Positions 8,697 through 17,950 are shown, numbered from the stretch's first letter. The stretch is 27,500 nucleotides of DNA from Prorocentrum cordatum (GCA_963575745.1 CAUYUJ010011559.1:312501-340000), one strand, 5' to 3'. Numbers and translations: made by a program. The notes: a model not told the origin generated them from the letters alone.

Positions 8697-9002
8697 TGGG
8701 AGGAAGAGGAGGAGGAGGAGGAGGAGGAGGAGGAGGAGGAGGAGGAGGAGGAGGGAGAAGAGGAGGAGGAGGAGGAGGAGGAGGAGGAGGAGGAGGAGGA
8801 GGAGGAGGAGGCCACCTCAGGCCGGGGCAGGGTCACGGCGGAGGGCTCTGCACAGCTCTCGGCCTCCAGGGCCCCCGCCAGGGCCAAGGGCGATACGGGA
8901 CGTACCTGGAGTGGGGAAGTTGTCAAACTCTCCACTTCCTCCCCCTCCCCCTCCTCCTCCTCCTCTTCTCCACCTCCTCATCCTCCTCCTCCTCCTCGCT
9001 CG
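8697..9002. repeat. (GGA)n then CTC tracts around a GC-rich spacer
   Basis: GGA triplets at about 8697-8812, a spacer with a possible minus-strand splice donor (CCAG followed by GTACGT, about 8909-8915), and a CTC tract at about 8935-9000. The purine strand switches between the two tracts. A small exon just before that donor is possible, but no family was recognised. Confidence 0.7.
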
Positions 9003-9690
9003 ATGAAGCTGTGGAACAAGTCAAGATCAACTACACAAAATTTCTTGTTGCCATCACACCCAATACGGGCATCGGCCGTGACCCACCAGGAATCACAGCC
9101 CCCACCACTGCTCACCAGGATAGCGGCACAGTCCCGATGTCAACAACCCCGATGCGACAAACTGAGACGTCCTGAGCTCGCCTACGCACAAGAGGGCCGA
9201 CCACGGGATCTCACACACCAGCAGCATCCCACACCGCACCGCCGAGCGCCAAAAGCCGCCAGGCTACGACGAACGATCGGACGAGTAACGGGACAAACAG
9301 GTTAGAATGGCTAGAATGGCTATCCTAACCAAGCGTCCTCGAAATCTCCGATCAGACCGACGTCTGGTTCCGCAGCCTCGAAGTGGAGCAGCAGACACCC
9401 GCCGCGCCGACACAATGCGGCATAAACCACGGTGGTCAGCGTGACCACCAGCCAGGCTGCACTGGCCGAGCAATGCCACCAGTTCAAACAAAGGGATCGC
9501 CTCGGCTCAGGCGGAGCAAACCAGCATGACGACAGACCTGCAAGCCTTCATGCCAGAAACGCGCTCTCGCGCCTCGGCCGACGAACGGGACCCGTGCGAC
9601 GAGGCGGGCCTGTCGAACAGCATGCCAGGTAGCGCGTGGGCCCGGTCGCCCAGCATCGGGACTGAACACGAACCCATCAGGGTTACAGTG
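9003..9690. other. Unassigned; possible minus-strand membrane-segment exon
   Basis: No gene can be drawn. Around 9360-9495 the minus strand reads AAWLVVTLTTVVYAALCRR in one frame, which would make a membrane helix. It lies upstream of the TMEM184-like exons and could be their first helix, but the family's following motifs (H-x-x-Y, QR-x-I-x-RI) were not found. Confidence 0.25.
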
Positions 9691-10140
9691 GAGGCCAGTC
9701 CACAAGAGACCTTCCACGAGCAACCCAACCCTGGGACCCCAGGGCGTCCGCCGATTTGTGGCGTGGGACGTCGCGCTCTCCACGGCGAGACCATCGAAAC
9801 CCACAACCCTCGTCAAAATGAACCTCAAAAATGTCTGACGTGGTTGAACTGCTTGTCGGAAGTTCTTGGGCCGAGTATCGATGGTCGATGAGTGCGGGGT
9901 ACTTGCATGCGCCGCCCCTCCAATGTCGGTCGACGTCAAACTTTCGAGTCAACTTCGGTCAAACTATCTTTGCCCTCGCCCCGACATTGAAGGGGAGGCG
10001 TGTCGACATTGAGGGGCGCGCCGAAATCGAAATGGCGTGCCAGCAACTGTTGAGGTTAATTTTGACGAGGGTAGCAGGAAACCCAGGGCACCCTGGAGGC
10101 GAGCAGGGTGCTTCCTGGCGCGGGCCCCCACTGTGGCGCA
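9690..10140. repeat. Dispersed repeat with internal inverted repeat; relative at 20.5 kb
   Basis: 9695-9800 resembles 20552-20660: both carry GTCCACAA, ACCTTCCAC, CAACCCTG, GACCCCAGG, CGTCC and, later, ACCATCGA. CCCTCGTCAAAATGAACCTC at about 9809-9828 is inverted at about 10049-10071 with one or two changes. CACCCTGGAGGCGAGCA at about 10089-10105 recurs near 20657, followed in both by GCTTCCTGGC-like and CCCACTGT-like sequence. No credible protein was found. Confidence 0.6.
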
Positions 10141-10268
10141 AGGGCCACAGGGACCGAAGCACCGACCGACGCCCCAAGCCTCGCCCCCCCAGCCGCCCGC
10201 GCCTGTCTCCGCCCAGCCGGGAGGGCCCCGAGGCAGCGGTCGCCAGCCAAGCGAAGAACCCCATGAAC
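10141..10268. other. GC-rich spacer
   Basis: C-rich sequence without recognised coding or repeat content, directly before an intron-like element fragment. Confidence 0.35.
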
Positions 10269-10335
10269 AGATATGAAGGGGCCCAAGAACACACAAATAA
10301 ATACACACTAATAAAAAGTATTCCCCATATTTACG
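10269..10335 (+). mobile_element. Intron-like dispersed element, copy 2 (5' part only)
   Basis: AGATATGAAGGGGCCCAAGA followed by ACACACAAATAAATACACAC matches the first 60-70 bp of copies 1 and 4. After CCCCATATTT the match is lost, so the 3' half is missing or replaced. Confidence 0.7.
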
Positions 10336-10444
10336 TAACAGCGAAGACTGATAGGTTTCTAGTGGTGTCAAAAGAGAGCATCTGATGACTCAGAAGGACA
10401 GCGAGGGCCGGGCTCAGGGCCGGGCTCGTTTTAAGCAAACAGTC

Positions 10445-10868
10445 ACACACTTCGTGCTCTACGACCTCCCAGAACTCCATTCCCGGGCCACATTTTGAAT
10501 GCCCGAAGCCAACTGTAGGCCACTTCGTGCTCTACGACTTCCCAGAACTCCATTCCCGGGCCACATTTTGGATGCTCGGAGCCAACTGTAGGCCACTTCG
10601 TGCTCTTCGACTTCCCAGGCTTCCATTCCCGGGCCACATTTTGGATGCTCGGAGCCAACTGTAGGCCACTTCGTGCTCTTCGACTTCCCAAATCTCCATT
10701 CCCGGGCGACATTTTCGATGCCCGGAGCCAACTGTAGGCAACTTCGTGCTCTTCGACTTCCCAGAACTCCATTCCCGGGCCACATTTTTGATGCTCAAAA
10801 CCAATTGTAGGCCACTTCGTGTTCTTCGAGTTCCCAGAACTCCATTCCCGGGCTACATATTGAATGCT
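10445..10868. repeat. Six-unit tandem repeat, 73-bp period
   Basis: CACTTCGTGCTCT recurs with TTCGTG at 10451, 10524, 10597, 10670, 10743 and 10816, exactly 73 bp apart each time. Every unit holds ACTCCATTCCCGGGCCACAT or a close variant, then GATGC and CCAACTGTAGGC. The units differ by only a few bases. Because 73 is not a multiple of three, the open frames through it switch register each unit and should not be read as protein. The array passes straight into the hexamer array. Confidence 0.95.
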
Positions 10869-12131
10869 GAGGCAGGCTGATGCTGAGGCTGAGGCAGGCT
10901 GAGGCTGAGGCAGGCTGAGGCTGAGGCCGAGGCTGAAGGCAGGCTGAGGCTGAGGCTGAAGCAGGCTGATGCTGAGGCTGAGGCAGGCTGAGGCTGAGAC
11001 TGAGGCAGGCTGATGCTGAGGCAGGCTGAGGCTGAGGCTGAGGCTGAAGGCAGGCGGAGGCTGAGGCACGCTGAGGATGAGGCCGAGGCTGATGCAGGCT
11101 GAGGCTGAGGCTGAAGCAGGCTGAGGCTGAGGCTGAGGCTGAGGCAGGCTGAGGCTGAGGCTGAGGCAGGCTGAGGCAGGCTGAGGCTGAGGCTGAGGCT
11201 GAGGGCTGAGGCTGAGGCAGGCTGAGGCTGAGGCCGAGGCTGAAGGCAGACTGAGGCTGAGGCTGAAGCAGGCTGAGGCTGAGGCTGAGGCAGGCTGAGG
11301 CTGAGGCTGAGGCAGGCTGATGCTGAGGCAGGCTGAGGCTGAGGCTGAGGCTGATGCAGGCTGAGGCTGAGGCTGAGCTGAGGCTGAGGCTGAGGCTGAG
11401 GCAGGCTGAGGCTGAGGCTGAGGCAGGCTGAGGCTGAGGCAGGCTGAGGCTGAGGCTGAGGCTGATGCAGGCTGAGGCTGAGGCAGGCTGAGGCTGAGGC
11501 CGAGGCTGAAGGCAGACTGAGGCTGAGGCTGAGGCTGAGGCAGGCTGAGGCTGAGGCAGGCTGAGGCTGAGGCGAGGCTGAGGCTGAGGCTGAGGCAGGC
11601 TGGCTGAGGCTGAGGGCTGAGGCTGAGGCAGGCTGAGGCTGAGGCTGAGGCTGAGGCAGGCTGAGGCTGAGGCTGAGGCTGAGGCTGAGGCTGAGGCTGA
11701 GGCTGAGGCTGAGGCTGAGGCTGAGGCTGAGGCTGAGGCTGAGGCTGAGGCTGAGGCTGAGGCTGAGGCTGAGGCTGAGGCTGAGGCTGAGGCTGAGGCT
11801 GAGGCTGAGGCTGAGGCTGAGGCTGAGGCAGGCTGAGGCTGAGGCTGAGGCTGAGCAGGCTGAGGCTGAGGCAGGCTGAGGCTGAGGCCGAGGCTGAGGC
11901 TGAGGCTGAGGCTGAAGCAGGCTGAGGCTGAGGCTGAGGCAGGCTGAGGCTGAGGAGGCAGGCTGATGCTGAGGCAGGCTGAGGCTGAGGCTGAGGCTGA
12001 TGCAGGCTGAGGCTGAGGCAGGCTGAGGCTGAGGCCGAGGCTGAAGGCAGACTGAGGCTGAGGCTGAAGCAGGCTGAGGCTGAGGCTGAGGCAGGCTGAG
12101 GCTGAGGCTGAGGCAGGCTGAGGCTGAGGCT
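10869..12131. repeat. GGCTGA hexamer array (about 1.26 kb)
   Basis: Hundreds of GGCTGA hexamers, with a recurring 10-base variant GGCAGGCTGA and rarer GATGCA, GGCCGA and GAAGCA forms. A stretch at about 11658-11828 is almost pure, some 28 copies. Longer phrases combining the variants recur (compare 11160-11340 with 11990-12130), so larger blocks have also been duplicated. The Leu/Ser/Pro/Gln-rich translation is an artefact. Confidence 0.95.
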
Positions 12132-12192
12132 GTGACTGCGACTGCCGTTGCCACTGCGACTGCCATCGCGAATGCGACTACGACTGCGAGAA
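12132..12192. repeat. GCGACT-type hexamers continuing the same 6-bp period
   Basis: After the last GGCTGA the sequence reads as hexamers GTGACT, GCGACT, GCCGTT, GCCACT, GCGACT, GCCATC, GCGAAT, GCGACT, ACGACT and GCGAGA. The period is kept while the consensus changes, so this looks like an older or differently evolving edge of the array. Confidence 0.75.
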
Positions 12193-12288
12193 CAGCAGAA
12201 TTCTACAACAGGATTCTCATATCTGAATCTTAAGGGGAATGCTTCCAGATGTGCTCCTGCACATCGCTGTTAGGTTGCTTTGCCGGGA

Positions 12289-12402
12289 TACTTTCCCATA
12301 TTGTCTGGGTGTCTGTCTTCCCCCCTACTGCCCATATGTTCCCATATTTTTGGGGAATCGCCGATTAATTGTGTCTGTGTGTTTCTTTCCCTTCCGAAGA
12401 TA
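12289..12402 (+). mobile_element. Intron-like dispersed element, copy 3 (3' part only)
   Basis: From CTTTCCCATATTGTCTGGGT through GTCTGTCTTCCCCCCTACTG, CCCATATTTTTGGGGAATCG, GATTAATTGTGTCTGTGTG and TTTCTTTCCC it matches the 3' two thirds of copies 1 and 4. The GGGGCCCCAGGACACAC start is absent. It ends CTTCCGAAGATAG rather than CTCCTGACAG. Confidence 0.75.
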
Positions 12403-13373
12403 GCAAGGCACCGTCATTCGCCGCACGGGGGGGCAGGAAAGGAAAGGAGAGGGGAGGAAAGGGGGGAATGAGAAAGCATCCCTGCCGCGATGCGATGGCG
12501 GCCATGGCCTGCAAGGGCTCCGAGCTCGGGACCCGGGCTGGGGGGGGAGGAACGAGGAGGAGGAGGAGGAGGAGGAGAAAGGAGAGGCGGAGGTGGACGA
12601 AGGAAAGATCAAAGATAAAACTGGAGCGGCGCTCGAGCCGATCTGCGATTGGCGAGCTGTGGCGCGCATCCGGTGGCCTGGGTTAACTACAGAAATTCAG
12701 ATGTTACAACCCTTAAGACATCACTGAGATCACCGCGACAGCTGAGAGGAGAGAGGAGCAGGAGAAGGAGAGAAGAGAGGGGAGGGCTGATACGAAAAGT
12801 ACCCTGATTCGAATCATTTACTCTCGCGAATGTTGTTACCCAGACGGGGCATGGCACAAGCTGCTTTGGCGCCTCGGACTCACCGAGGCGGCGCCCTCGG
12901 CTAAACAGAGGGCGCGGCCGCAGGCGCCGACCCGACAGGTGACGGGCCGACGGTGTTTGATTGCACGCGGCAAGCCACAATCTAAACGAGTTGCTTGGCC
13001 TGCGGATGCGGGCGTCCAAAGCAGCCGAACGCGATGGTTCGATATCGACAACTAGTCGGCGCCCGCCGCGCCCAAATCGTCAGCACGTGGCGAGAGCCGA
13101 TCGACCATGCGACATCGCATCGCATCGCATCAATCCGCGCCGGCGCCGCGTGCCACAGGGGCCGCGATCCAAACGTCCAGAGCCGCAAGGCGCGCTGCGA
13201 TACCAAAAACGTCTGTGGGAACATCTGCAGGGCGAAGCCCTGAACGTGAGGAAACAAGGCCCGTGGGCTCACGTTTTGTCGTGGAACCGAGGCTGCTCGC
13301 GATGTCGTAGAGCTCGTCGCGGACAGCATTAGGACCGCGCCCGCTGGGCCCGCATGCAAATGGGAGGCCGGGG
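12403..13373. other. GC-rich region with a short (GGA)n tract, no firm gene
   Basis: A GGA-rich stretch lies at about 12540-12600, and (GCATC)n of about four copies at 13107-13130. The minus strand between about 12985 and 13390 stays open with mixed composition, and a gene fragment is possible. No domain was recognised. Confidence 0.35.
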
Positions 13374-13721
13374 GTGCCGACAGGCCCAATCACCCCGTGG
13401 CCGCAATTGCCGCAAGGAGTGTTGCGTGGGCCCGCTGCTTCGAGCCGCAACCGCACGGCCGCGACGAAGTCCTCATGGGAGAGCGCCCCTCTCTACCGGG
13501 CCCACGGCCCACAGCCATTCGTTGAGAACGTCTGGCTGGGGAGGCTTGCTGAGCAGCTGCCCGCGCCCCCAATCACGGGTTTCGCGCATCTTCGCCGGGA
13601 GGCCGCGCGCGACAGCGGCATCCGCAGAATGCGCGAGCTCGCTCGGCAGCCGCGGCCCGCCTTCGGGCACTGGGGCAGCGGGGTGCTCAGGATCCTCGGC
13701 GCCGGCGCATGGCACTACTAG
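13374..13721 (+). CDS. Possible coding region, unknown
   Basis: From about 13465 the frame reads with even composition and G/C third positions: FVENVWLGRLAEQL, then PPITGFAHLRREAAR, RRMRELARQPRPAFGHW and GSGVLRILGAGAWHY before a TAG stop. It is unlike the repeat-derived frames and has the look of a genuine exon or a transposon gene remnant. The first 30 codons are less convincing, and no start or acceptor can be chosen. No family was recognised. The other plus-strand frames over this stretch are also open, which is common in GC-rich DNA and lowers confidence. Confidence 0.3.
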   Translation: MPTGPITPWPQLPQGVLRGPAASSRNRTAATKSSWESAPLYRAHGPQPFVENVWLGRLAEQLPAPPITGFAHLRREAARDSGIRRMRELARQPRPAFGHWGSGVLRILGAGAWHY

Positions 13722-14008
13722 GCCCGCGGCTTGGCATCCGCTGCCCCGCGGCCACACCTCCCCCCTCTCGTTCCCCCGGCGTCAGGCCGACCACCTCTCA
13801 AACCACACGGGGGCAGGACCGCTCGGAAAGCAGCTCATCCCAATCCCCGACCGTCCCCCACTGCACCTCCCGACCGCCCAGAAGGCACAAGGCGACCATG
13901 CCTCTGCAGGTGGGCGACCACCAGCTCCCCGCCCCAGGGGCCCACGACTGAACTGATGACGCGCGCGCGGTCTTGGCGACGAATCGCGAACTGGGCCCCG
14001 TGGCGAAC

Positions 14009-14178
14009 CAGTATGAAAGGGGCCCCAGGACACACAAATAAATTCACACAAATAAAACAAGTCCCTATATTTTCCATATTTTCTGGGTTTTTGTCTTCCC
14101 CCCCACTTCCCATATTTTCCCAAATTTTCTGGGAATCGACGATTAATTGTGTTTGTGTGTTTTCCCCTCCTGACAGTA
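14009..14178 (+). mobile_element. Intron-like dispersed element, copy 4 (most complete)
   Basis: The body, 14011-14176 (166 bp), starts GTATGAAAGGGGCCCCAGGA and ends TTTTCCCCTCCTGACAG, so it has GT and AG ends and a pyrimidine tract directly before the AG. CAGTA lies across both edges (14009-14013 and 14174-14178), which reads as a 5-bp target-site duplication supplying the splice dinucleotides. Inside are ACACAAATAAATTCACAC, two CCATATTTTC motifs around a C run, and GGGAATCGACGATTAATTGT. It resembles an introner: a mobile sequence that inserts ready to be spliced out. Flanking sequence is GC-rich and shows no definite exon. Confidence 0.75.
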
Positions 14179-14179
14179 G

Positions 14180-15280
14180 CACCGCCGCCCGAACCCGGAG
14201 TGCGGGACCACGCCGCCTCACGCCCAGGCCCCCAACGCAGCGCCCTTCGCCGGCCAACCAACCGGGCGAGGTCAGCACGGAAGCAGCACGACCACCCGCC
14301 ACCAGGCGGGGACGAGGCGGCCCAAAAATGTGCGCACCCCACGCGCAGGAGTCCCAGCCACACACGCTACCAATCATTTCAGCTGCAGGCGGCGAGACCA
14401 TGGTGAAGGCACCACGGCAATACAGCCCCAGCATATCCTATCAGGGTGAAGGGATCCGACTGACGCCGCCGGTGCAGGCCACCGAGCAGGAGTCACGCCA
14501 CGCAAGGCCTAACGGTCGCCAGTCTTTCGGCTGGCCCCGACCGAAGGACCCCATGTTCAACCAACCTGATGACGCTGCATCATAATGTTACCACACTTGG
14601 TCGTAAGCTGCGTCGCACCCAGGAACAGTCATATCTACGTCTTGACAGACCCCGAATAACACAGGAAACCTCGATCCACTTTCATCAGGCCCGATCGCCG
14701 TCTCGGGACCTCACGCTAGGCAAATCACCAAATGTGTTCGGATGCTCACCGAACATGGCCGTGCTCTGAGTGCGATGTGACAGCGGCTGGCAATTTCGCT
14801 TGAGCCCTAGCGGTGGCATGCCGCGGGGGGCGCCCCAAGGTGGCGCCGTTACCGTCGAAAGGCACCGTATCACGCAGGCCATCGCGAGCGCACAGTCGGC
14901 GTCGCTCTGCCCGCGGGCGTGCTGAGGGGGCGAGCCTCGGCCCTATCACAATTTCCCACGTTTATTTTCAACTCGAGGCCCTTACAGACTGCGCCAAGGG
15001 AGAAGATACCCCTGCCTCTGCTTTGCACAAGTGGCAGTTCCCGCCATAGGAAATGGGCGCGGCGGGCGCTTGAAAGTCTTACGCCCGTCTATCATGGGCA
15101 CGGGCATTATGCAGGAACGGCTTGGCAACCAAGTACCAACTCGAACTTAGGTCGCGTCTGGTCTGGCGAACATCCTCTGCAAAGGATGGCAATGGGAGGG
15201 CGGGGGAGGGAAGCCGGAGGGTCAGTGGATGAAGAGATAGGGAGAGAACTGCGAGGAAGAAGGAAACGGATTTGGTTGGG
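14180..15280. other. 1.1 kb without a supported gene
   Basis: GC-rich sequence with open frames on both strands and no recognised protein family. The CACCAAATGTGTTCGGATGC / CACCGAACATGG stretch near 14726-14758 is a small imperfect inverted repeat. Nothing else was supported. Confidence 0.4.
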
Positions 15281-15282
15281 AT

Positions 15283-15404
15283 TGTCCCCCTACAGGCGAA
15301 TTGTGACGAGCATGAAACATAAGCAAATACTCCGAAATGGCTTGGAATTTCATATGTTTGACTTTGTTTGAATATTCCCTCTGTAGAGGGACAGGCCCGA
15401 CTAA
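15283..15404. mobile_element. Second short inverted-repeat element
   Basis: The left end carries TGTCCCCCTACAGGCGAAT and the right end GAATATTCCCTCTGTAGAGG, then ACAGGCCCGACT. The ends pair over TGTCCCYCTACAG. The right end matches that of the element at 343-527 (CTGTAG, then CAGGCCCGACT), and both have an AT-rich core, so they are relatives with different interiors. Confidence 0.55.
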
Positions 15405-15528
15405 GGATAGGGGAAGGGGGCGCAAGCGCAACGATGGAATGGGCAGGCGCCGTTCTCTACAGGGGGGCGGGGGGGCCAAGGGAAAAAAGGACAGGAGAGC
15501 GGAGTGAGGAAGGGGCACCATCGGCCAG

Positions 15529-15855
15529 GACGCCGATTGCCCACCGTGTAATCCGAGCGTGCCGAAACTGACGCTTCGCGCCATGCGCTTTGTTCCGGAC
15601 GCTTCCCCGGCAAAGCAATCAGTCATAGCTTGCCTGAATGGGGGGAACCTCGAGGCCTGGACGGGCGATCGGCTCATTTTTATGATGTCCCTGGTGCCTG
15701 CTGACACCGCGTTCGCTGGATGCGCTTGCACGCTTGTGCGCAAAGGTGAGGGAAATAATGATGTATCTGTCACGACGAAGGTACTGGCAAACGACGAAGC
15801 ATCAAACTGTTGCGATGGCACCTGTTCATGGACGGGAAACGGGGAGCAGGGATGA
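15529..15855 (+). CDS. Cysteine-rich exon of unknown function
   Basis: CGGCCAG before 15529 is a possible acceptor, and the frame then opens DADCPPCNPSVPKLTLRAM. It continues through FVPDASPAKQSVIACLNGG, LEAWTGDRLIFMMSL, CACTLVRKG and NDVSVTTKVLAND to NCCDGTCSW, and stops at a TGA (15853-15855). The composition is that of a normal globular or secreted beta-rich protein, with eight cysteines in about 108 residues, mostly near the two ends and in the middle. The opening CPPC and PKLTL order recalls extracellular repeat domains, but I could not assign a family. If the acceptor is real, this is a terminal exon. No upstream exon was found. Confidence 0.45.
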   Translation, partial: DADCPPCNPSVPKLTLRAMRFVPDASPAKQSVIACLNGGNLEAWTGDRLIFMMSLVPADTAFAGCACTLVRKGEGNNDVSVTTKVLANDEASNCCDGTCSWTGNGEQG

Positions 15856-15859
15856 GAGG

Positions 15860-16094
15860 GGGGCTGAGGAGGCGTAAGGGGGGAGGAGGGGGGCAGAAAC
15901 GGGGAGAAGGTCCAGAGGAACGAGCGGGCGAATAAGGATGGCCATAGGTTGCCACGAACGTGGAGGTCGACGAAGAAGGCAGAGGGGGGAAGGGAGAGAG
16001 AGAGAGAGAGAGAGAAGCAGAGAGAGAGAGAGGGTGATAGAGGTACGGGGAAGACAGGCGGGCCGGCGTGAGCGCAACGAGCGCACGGATAACG
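15860..16094. repeat. Purine-rich tract with (GA)n
   Basis: G/A-rich sequence with an almost pure (GA)n run at about 15992-16034. No coding evidence. Confidence 0.7.
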
Positions 16095-16740
16095 CCGTCT
16101 GGACGTTTTTAGGGTTTTTGTTGGGCCGTCCTGGGGCCTGGGGCCTTCTTGGGCCGTCTTGGGGAGCTGGGGCCCTCCAGAGGTCTTCTGAAGCCATCTA
16201 GGGCCCTCTTGGGGGCCTCCAGTGGCCTTCTTGGGGGTCTCAGATGGTTTTCGTGGGTCTCTCTTGGGAGCCTTCTGGGGGCATCCTGGGTTTCTTGTGG
16301 GCAGTCTTGGGGCATTTTTGGGTCGTCTTCAACCTCTCTGGGTGGCCTCTTGGGCCGTCTTGAGGCGACATCGGGGGCCCATCGGGCCGTCTTGTACGCT
16401 GCGAATATCCAAAAGCGGATATGCTAAGAATAAACATCTTCCTAACGGAATGACGGGATTTTTGCTTCTTCGGGGCTCTGTTAGCGGCCTCTTGGGGCGT
16501 CTTGGGGCCTCGTGGGCCGTCTTCGGACCATCGAGGTTCCTCTTGGAGCGCTCTTGTGCTGTCTTGGGTCTCTCTCGCGCCTCTCCGATGACCCCTCCGA
16601 TCGCTTTGAATCTGCTCGCAAGGCCCGGCAAGGCGCCCTGGGAGGCCCAGAAGGGCCAGCGGACCTTTTCTAAGGGCATCCGGGGGGCCGCCGAGACGTC
16701 CGAAAAGGCGTCCAAGGCGTCCCTGGGGGAGGGTCCGGTT
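16095..16740. repeat. Imperfect TCTTGGGGCC repeat, opposite orientation to 7690-8115
   Basis: GGCCGTCTTGGGG, GGCCTTCTTGGGG, GGCGTCTTGGGGCC and similar phrases recur at about 25-35 bp over some 300 bp, are interrupted by an AT-richer stretch (16395-16470), and resume to about 16600. The last 130 bp are GC-rich with weaker similarity. Confidence 0.65.
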
Positions 16741-16814
16741 TAGGGGTGGGGAAAGGGGTGAGGGGGGTTCCGGAAATCCGCCGACCCTGTCGGCGCGTGG
16801 AAGACGCGTCGTCC

Positions 16815-17165
16815 TCGGCGCGCCACCCTCGGCGCACCTACATCGTAAATGAGCTACCGCGCCACCCTCAACGAAAATGAGCTCCATCGTAATTGAATCG
16901 AAGGGAAGCTTCTTCCCTTCGATCCCTTCCCCGCCGAGGGGGGGGGGTGTCCCGGGGGGGGTCCGGGGGGGGGTAGCCAGCCAAATACGCATCCTCCCCC
17001 TGGCCTACTTTTCTGATTTTTGTTGCCCATCCCGAACATGTGGGGGAGTGTCCTCCTCCTCACTCTTCGCCTCCCCCTTCTCCCTCCTACCTCCCTCCTC
17101 CTCGGGAGGGGCCTTCCCTTTGATCCGTTCCTCGCCAGGGAGGGGGGGGGGCGCCACCCTAAACG
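16815..17165. repeat. Two small duplicated segments
   Basis: GCGCCACCCTC, then ATGAGCT, occurs twice about 39 bp apart (16819 and 16858 region). A segment with CTTCCCTTYGATCC, CCTCGCC-like sequence and a G run occurs at about 16908-16950 and again at about 17117-17155, followed there by another GCGCCACCCT. The arrangement suggests a decayed element duplicated in tandem. Confidence 0.5.
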
Positions 17166-17166
17166 T

Positions 17167-17275
17167 CGTCGTCGTCGTCATCGTCCTCCTCCACCTCCTC
17201 CTCCTCGCGTCTTCCTCCTCCTCCTCCTCATCGCGTATTCCTCCTTTTCCTCCTCCTCCTCCTCGTGCTTGACTA
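17167..17275. repeat. (CGT)n and (CTC)n triplet tract
   Basis: A short CGTCGTCGTCGT run followed by CTC-rich sequence with a few interruptions. Confidence 0.85.
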
Positions 17276-17639
17276 CCTCCGGCTGCCACCTTCATCGTGG
17301 GTGTCGTCTTCCAGGGTCGGCGGCACCGGCCGTAAGGCCTTCGCAATAACAATATAAACATAGGACTAGATCTAATATATAGAAATGTACATAACTCTGT
17401 TCCTCGATCACCCTCTAATGTGACCTCCGGAATAATGGCGTCGGGGAGGAGCTCCCCTCTCTCCGTCCGCGTCAAGATTAAAATCGAATTTGAACTTCTC
17501 AATGTCTGTCCTGAACCTGCGCTTGCGCCCACACCCTACACTGGCAAAGTCCAGAGCGGGCGAGGGCCCGTCGGGGGCGTCTCTCTCACGGGCAGCAAAG
17601 AAATCGAACACGGTCGATCGGACGGTGTTAACGTGCTGG

Positions 17640-17950
17640 AATACTGGAAAATAGGGGCCTCCTGGAACTGAAAGTCGTTCTTCCCACAACCTAGAAGAGA
17701 GCTGATACTGTTCACGATGCCAGCAACGAGGGCCTTACAAAGGCCACAAATGTAGGCCTTCTGAAAGGCCGTGAGAAAATCACCGTCAAAGCGTTTGACC
17801 ACAAGGGTGTTATGAGCACCTGTGCCGTGAAGCAGCGACCCTGGCCATGCGTGCCCCGCAACAAACCAGGCAGAGTGGGCATGCGGTCTGTCCTGCCCCC
17901 TGTGGCAGGGCAAACCGAAGAGTCCGGCCAGTAGGATAATGCCAACGTCT
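17640..17950 (-). CDS. Probable exon of an unknown protein
   Basis: The minus strand reads IILLAGLFGLPCHRGQ, then AHSAWFVAGHAWPGSLLHG, AHNTLVVKRFDGDFLTAFQK, AYICGLCKALVAGIVNSI and SSLLGCGKNDFQFQEAPIF. The start resembles a hydrophobic or signal-like segment, and the middle holds a second hydrophobic stretch with CGLC. The amino-acid mix is ordinary, unlike the repeat-derived frames, and third positions are mixed. An in-frame TGA lies just upstream of the hydrophobic start, so an exon edge or a start must lie near 17945. The frame stays open to about 17536, but the last part loses protein-like character. I do not recognise the family. It borders the (CAT)n array at 17984. Confidence 0.4.

Noticed and set aside
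10445-10868. CRISPR array
   Set aside because: The units are head-to-tail and near identical over all 73 bp, with no unique spacers, and the DNA is eukaryotic in character.
10443-11069. Repetitive protein from the 73-bp array
   Set aside because: The 73-bp period shifts the frame every unit, so selection on a repeated protein motif is not plausible.
10853-12166. 437-residue minus-strand open frame of Ser/Leu/Pro/Gln/Ala repeats
   Set aside because: Direct translation of the GGCTGA hexamer array. Its length is explained by the absence of stop codons in the hexamer.
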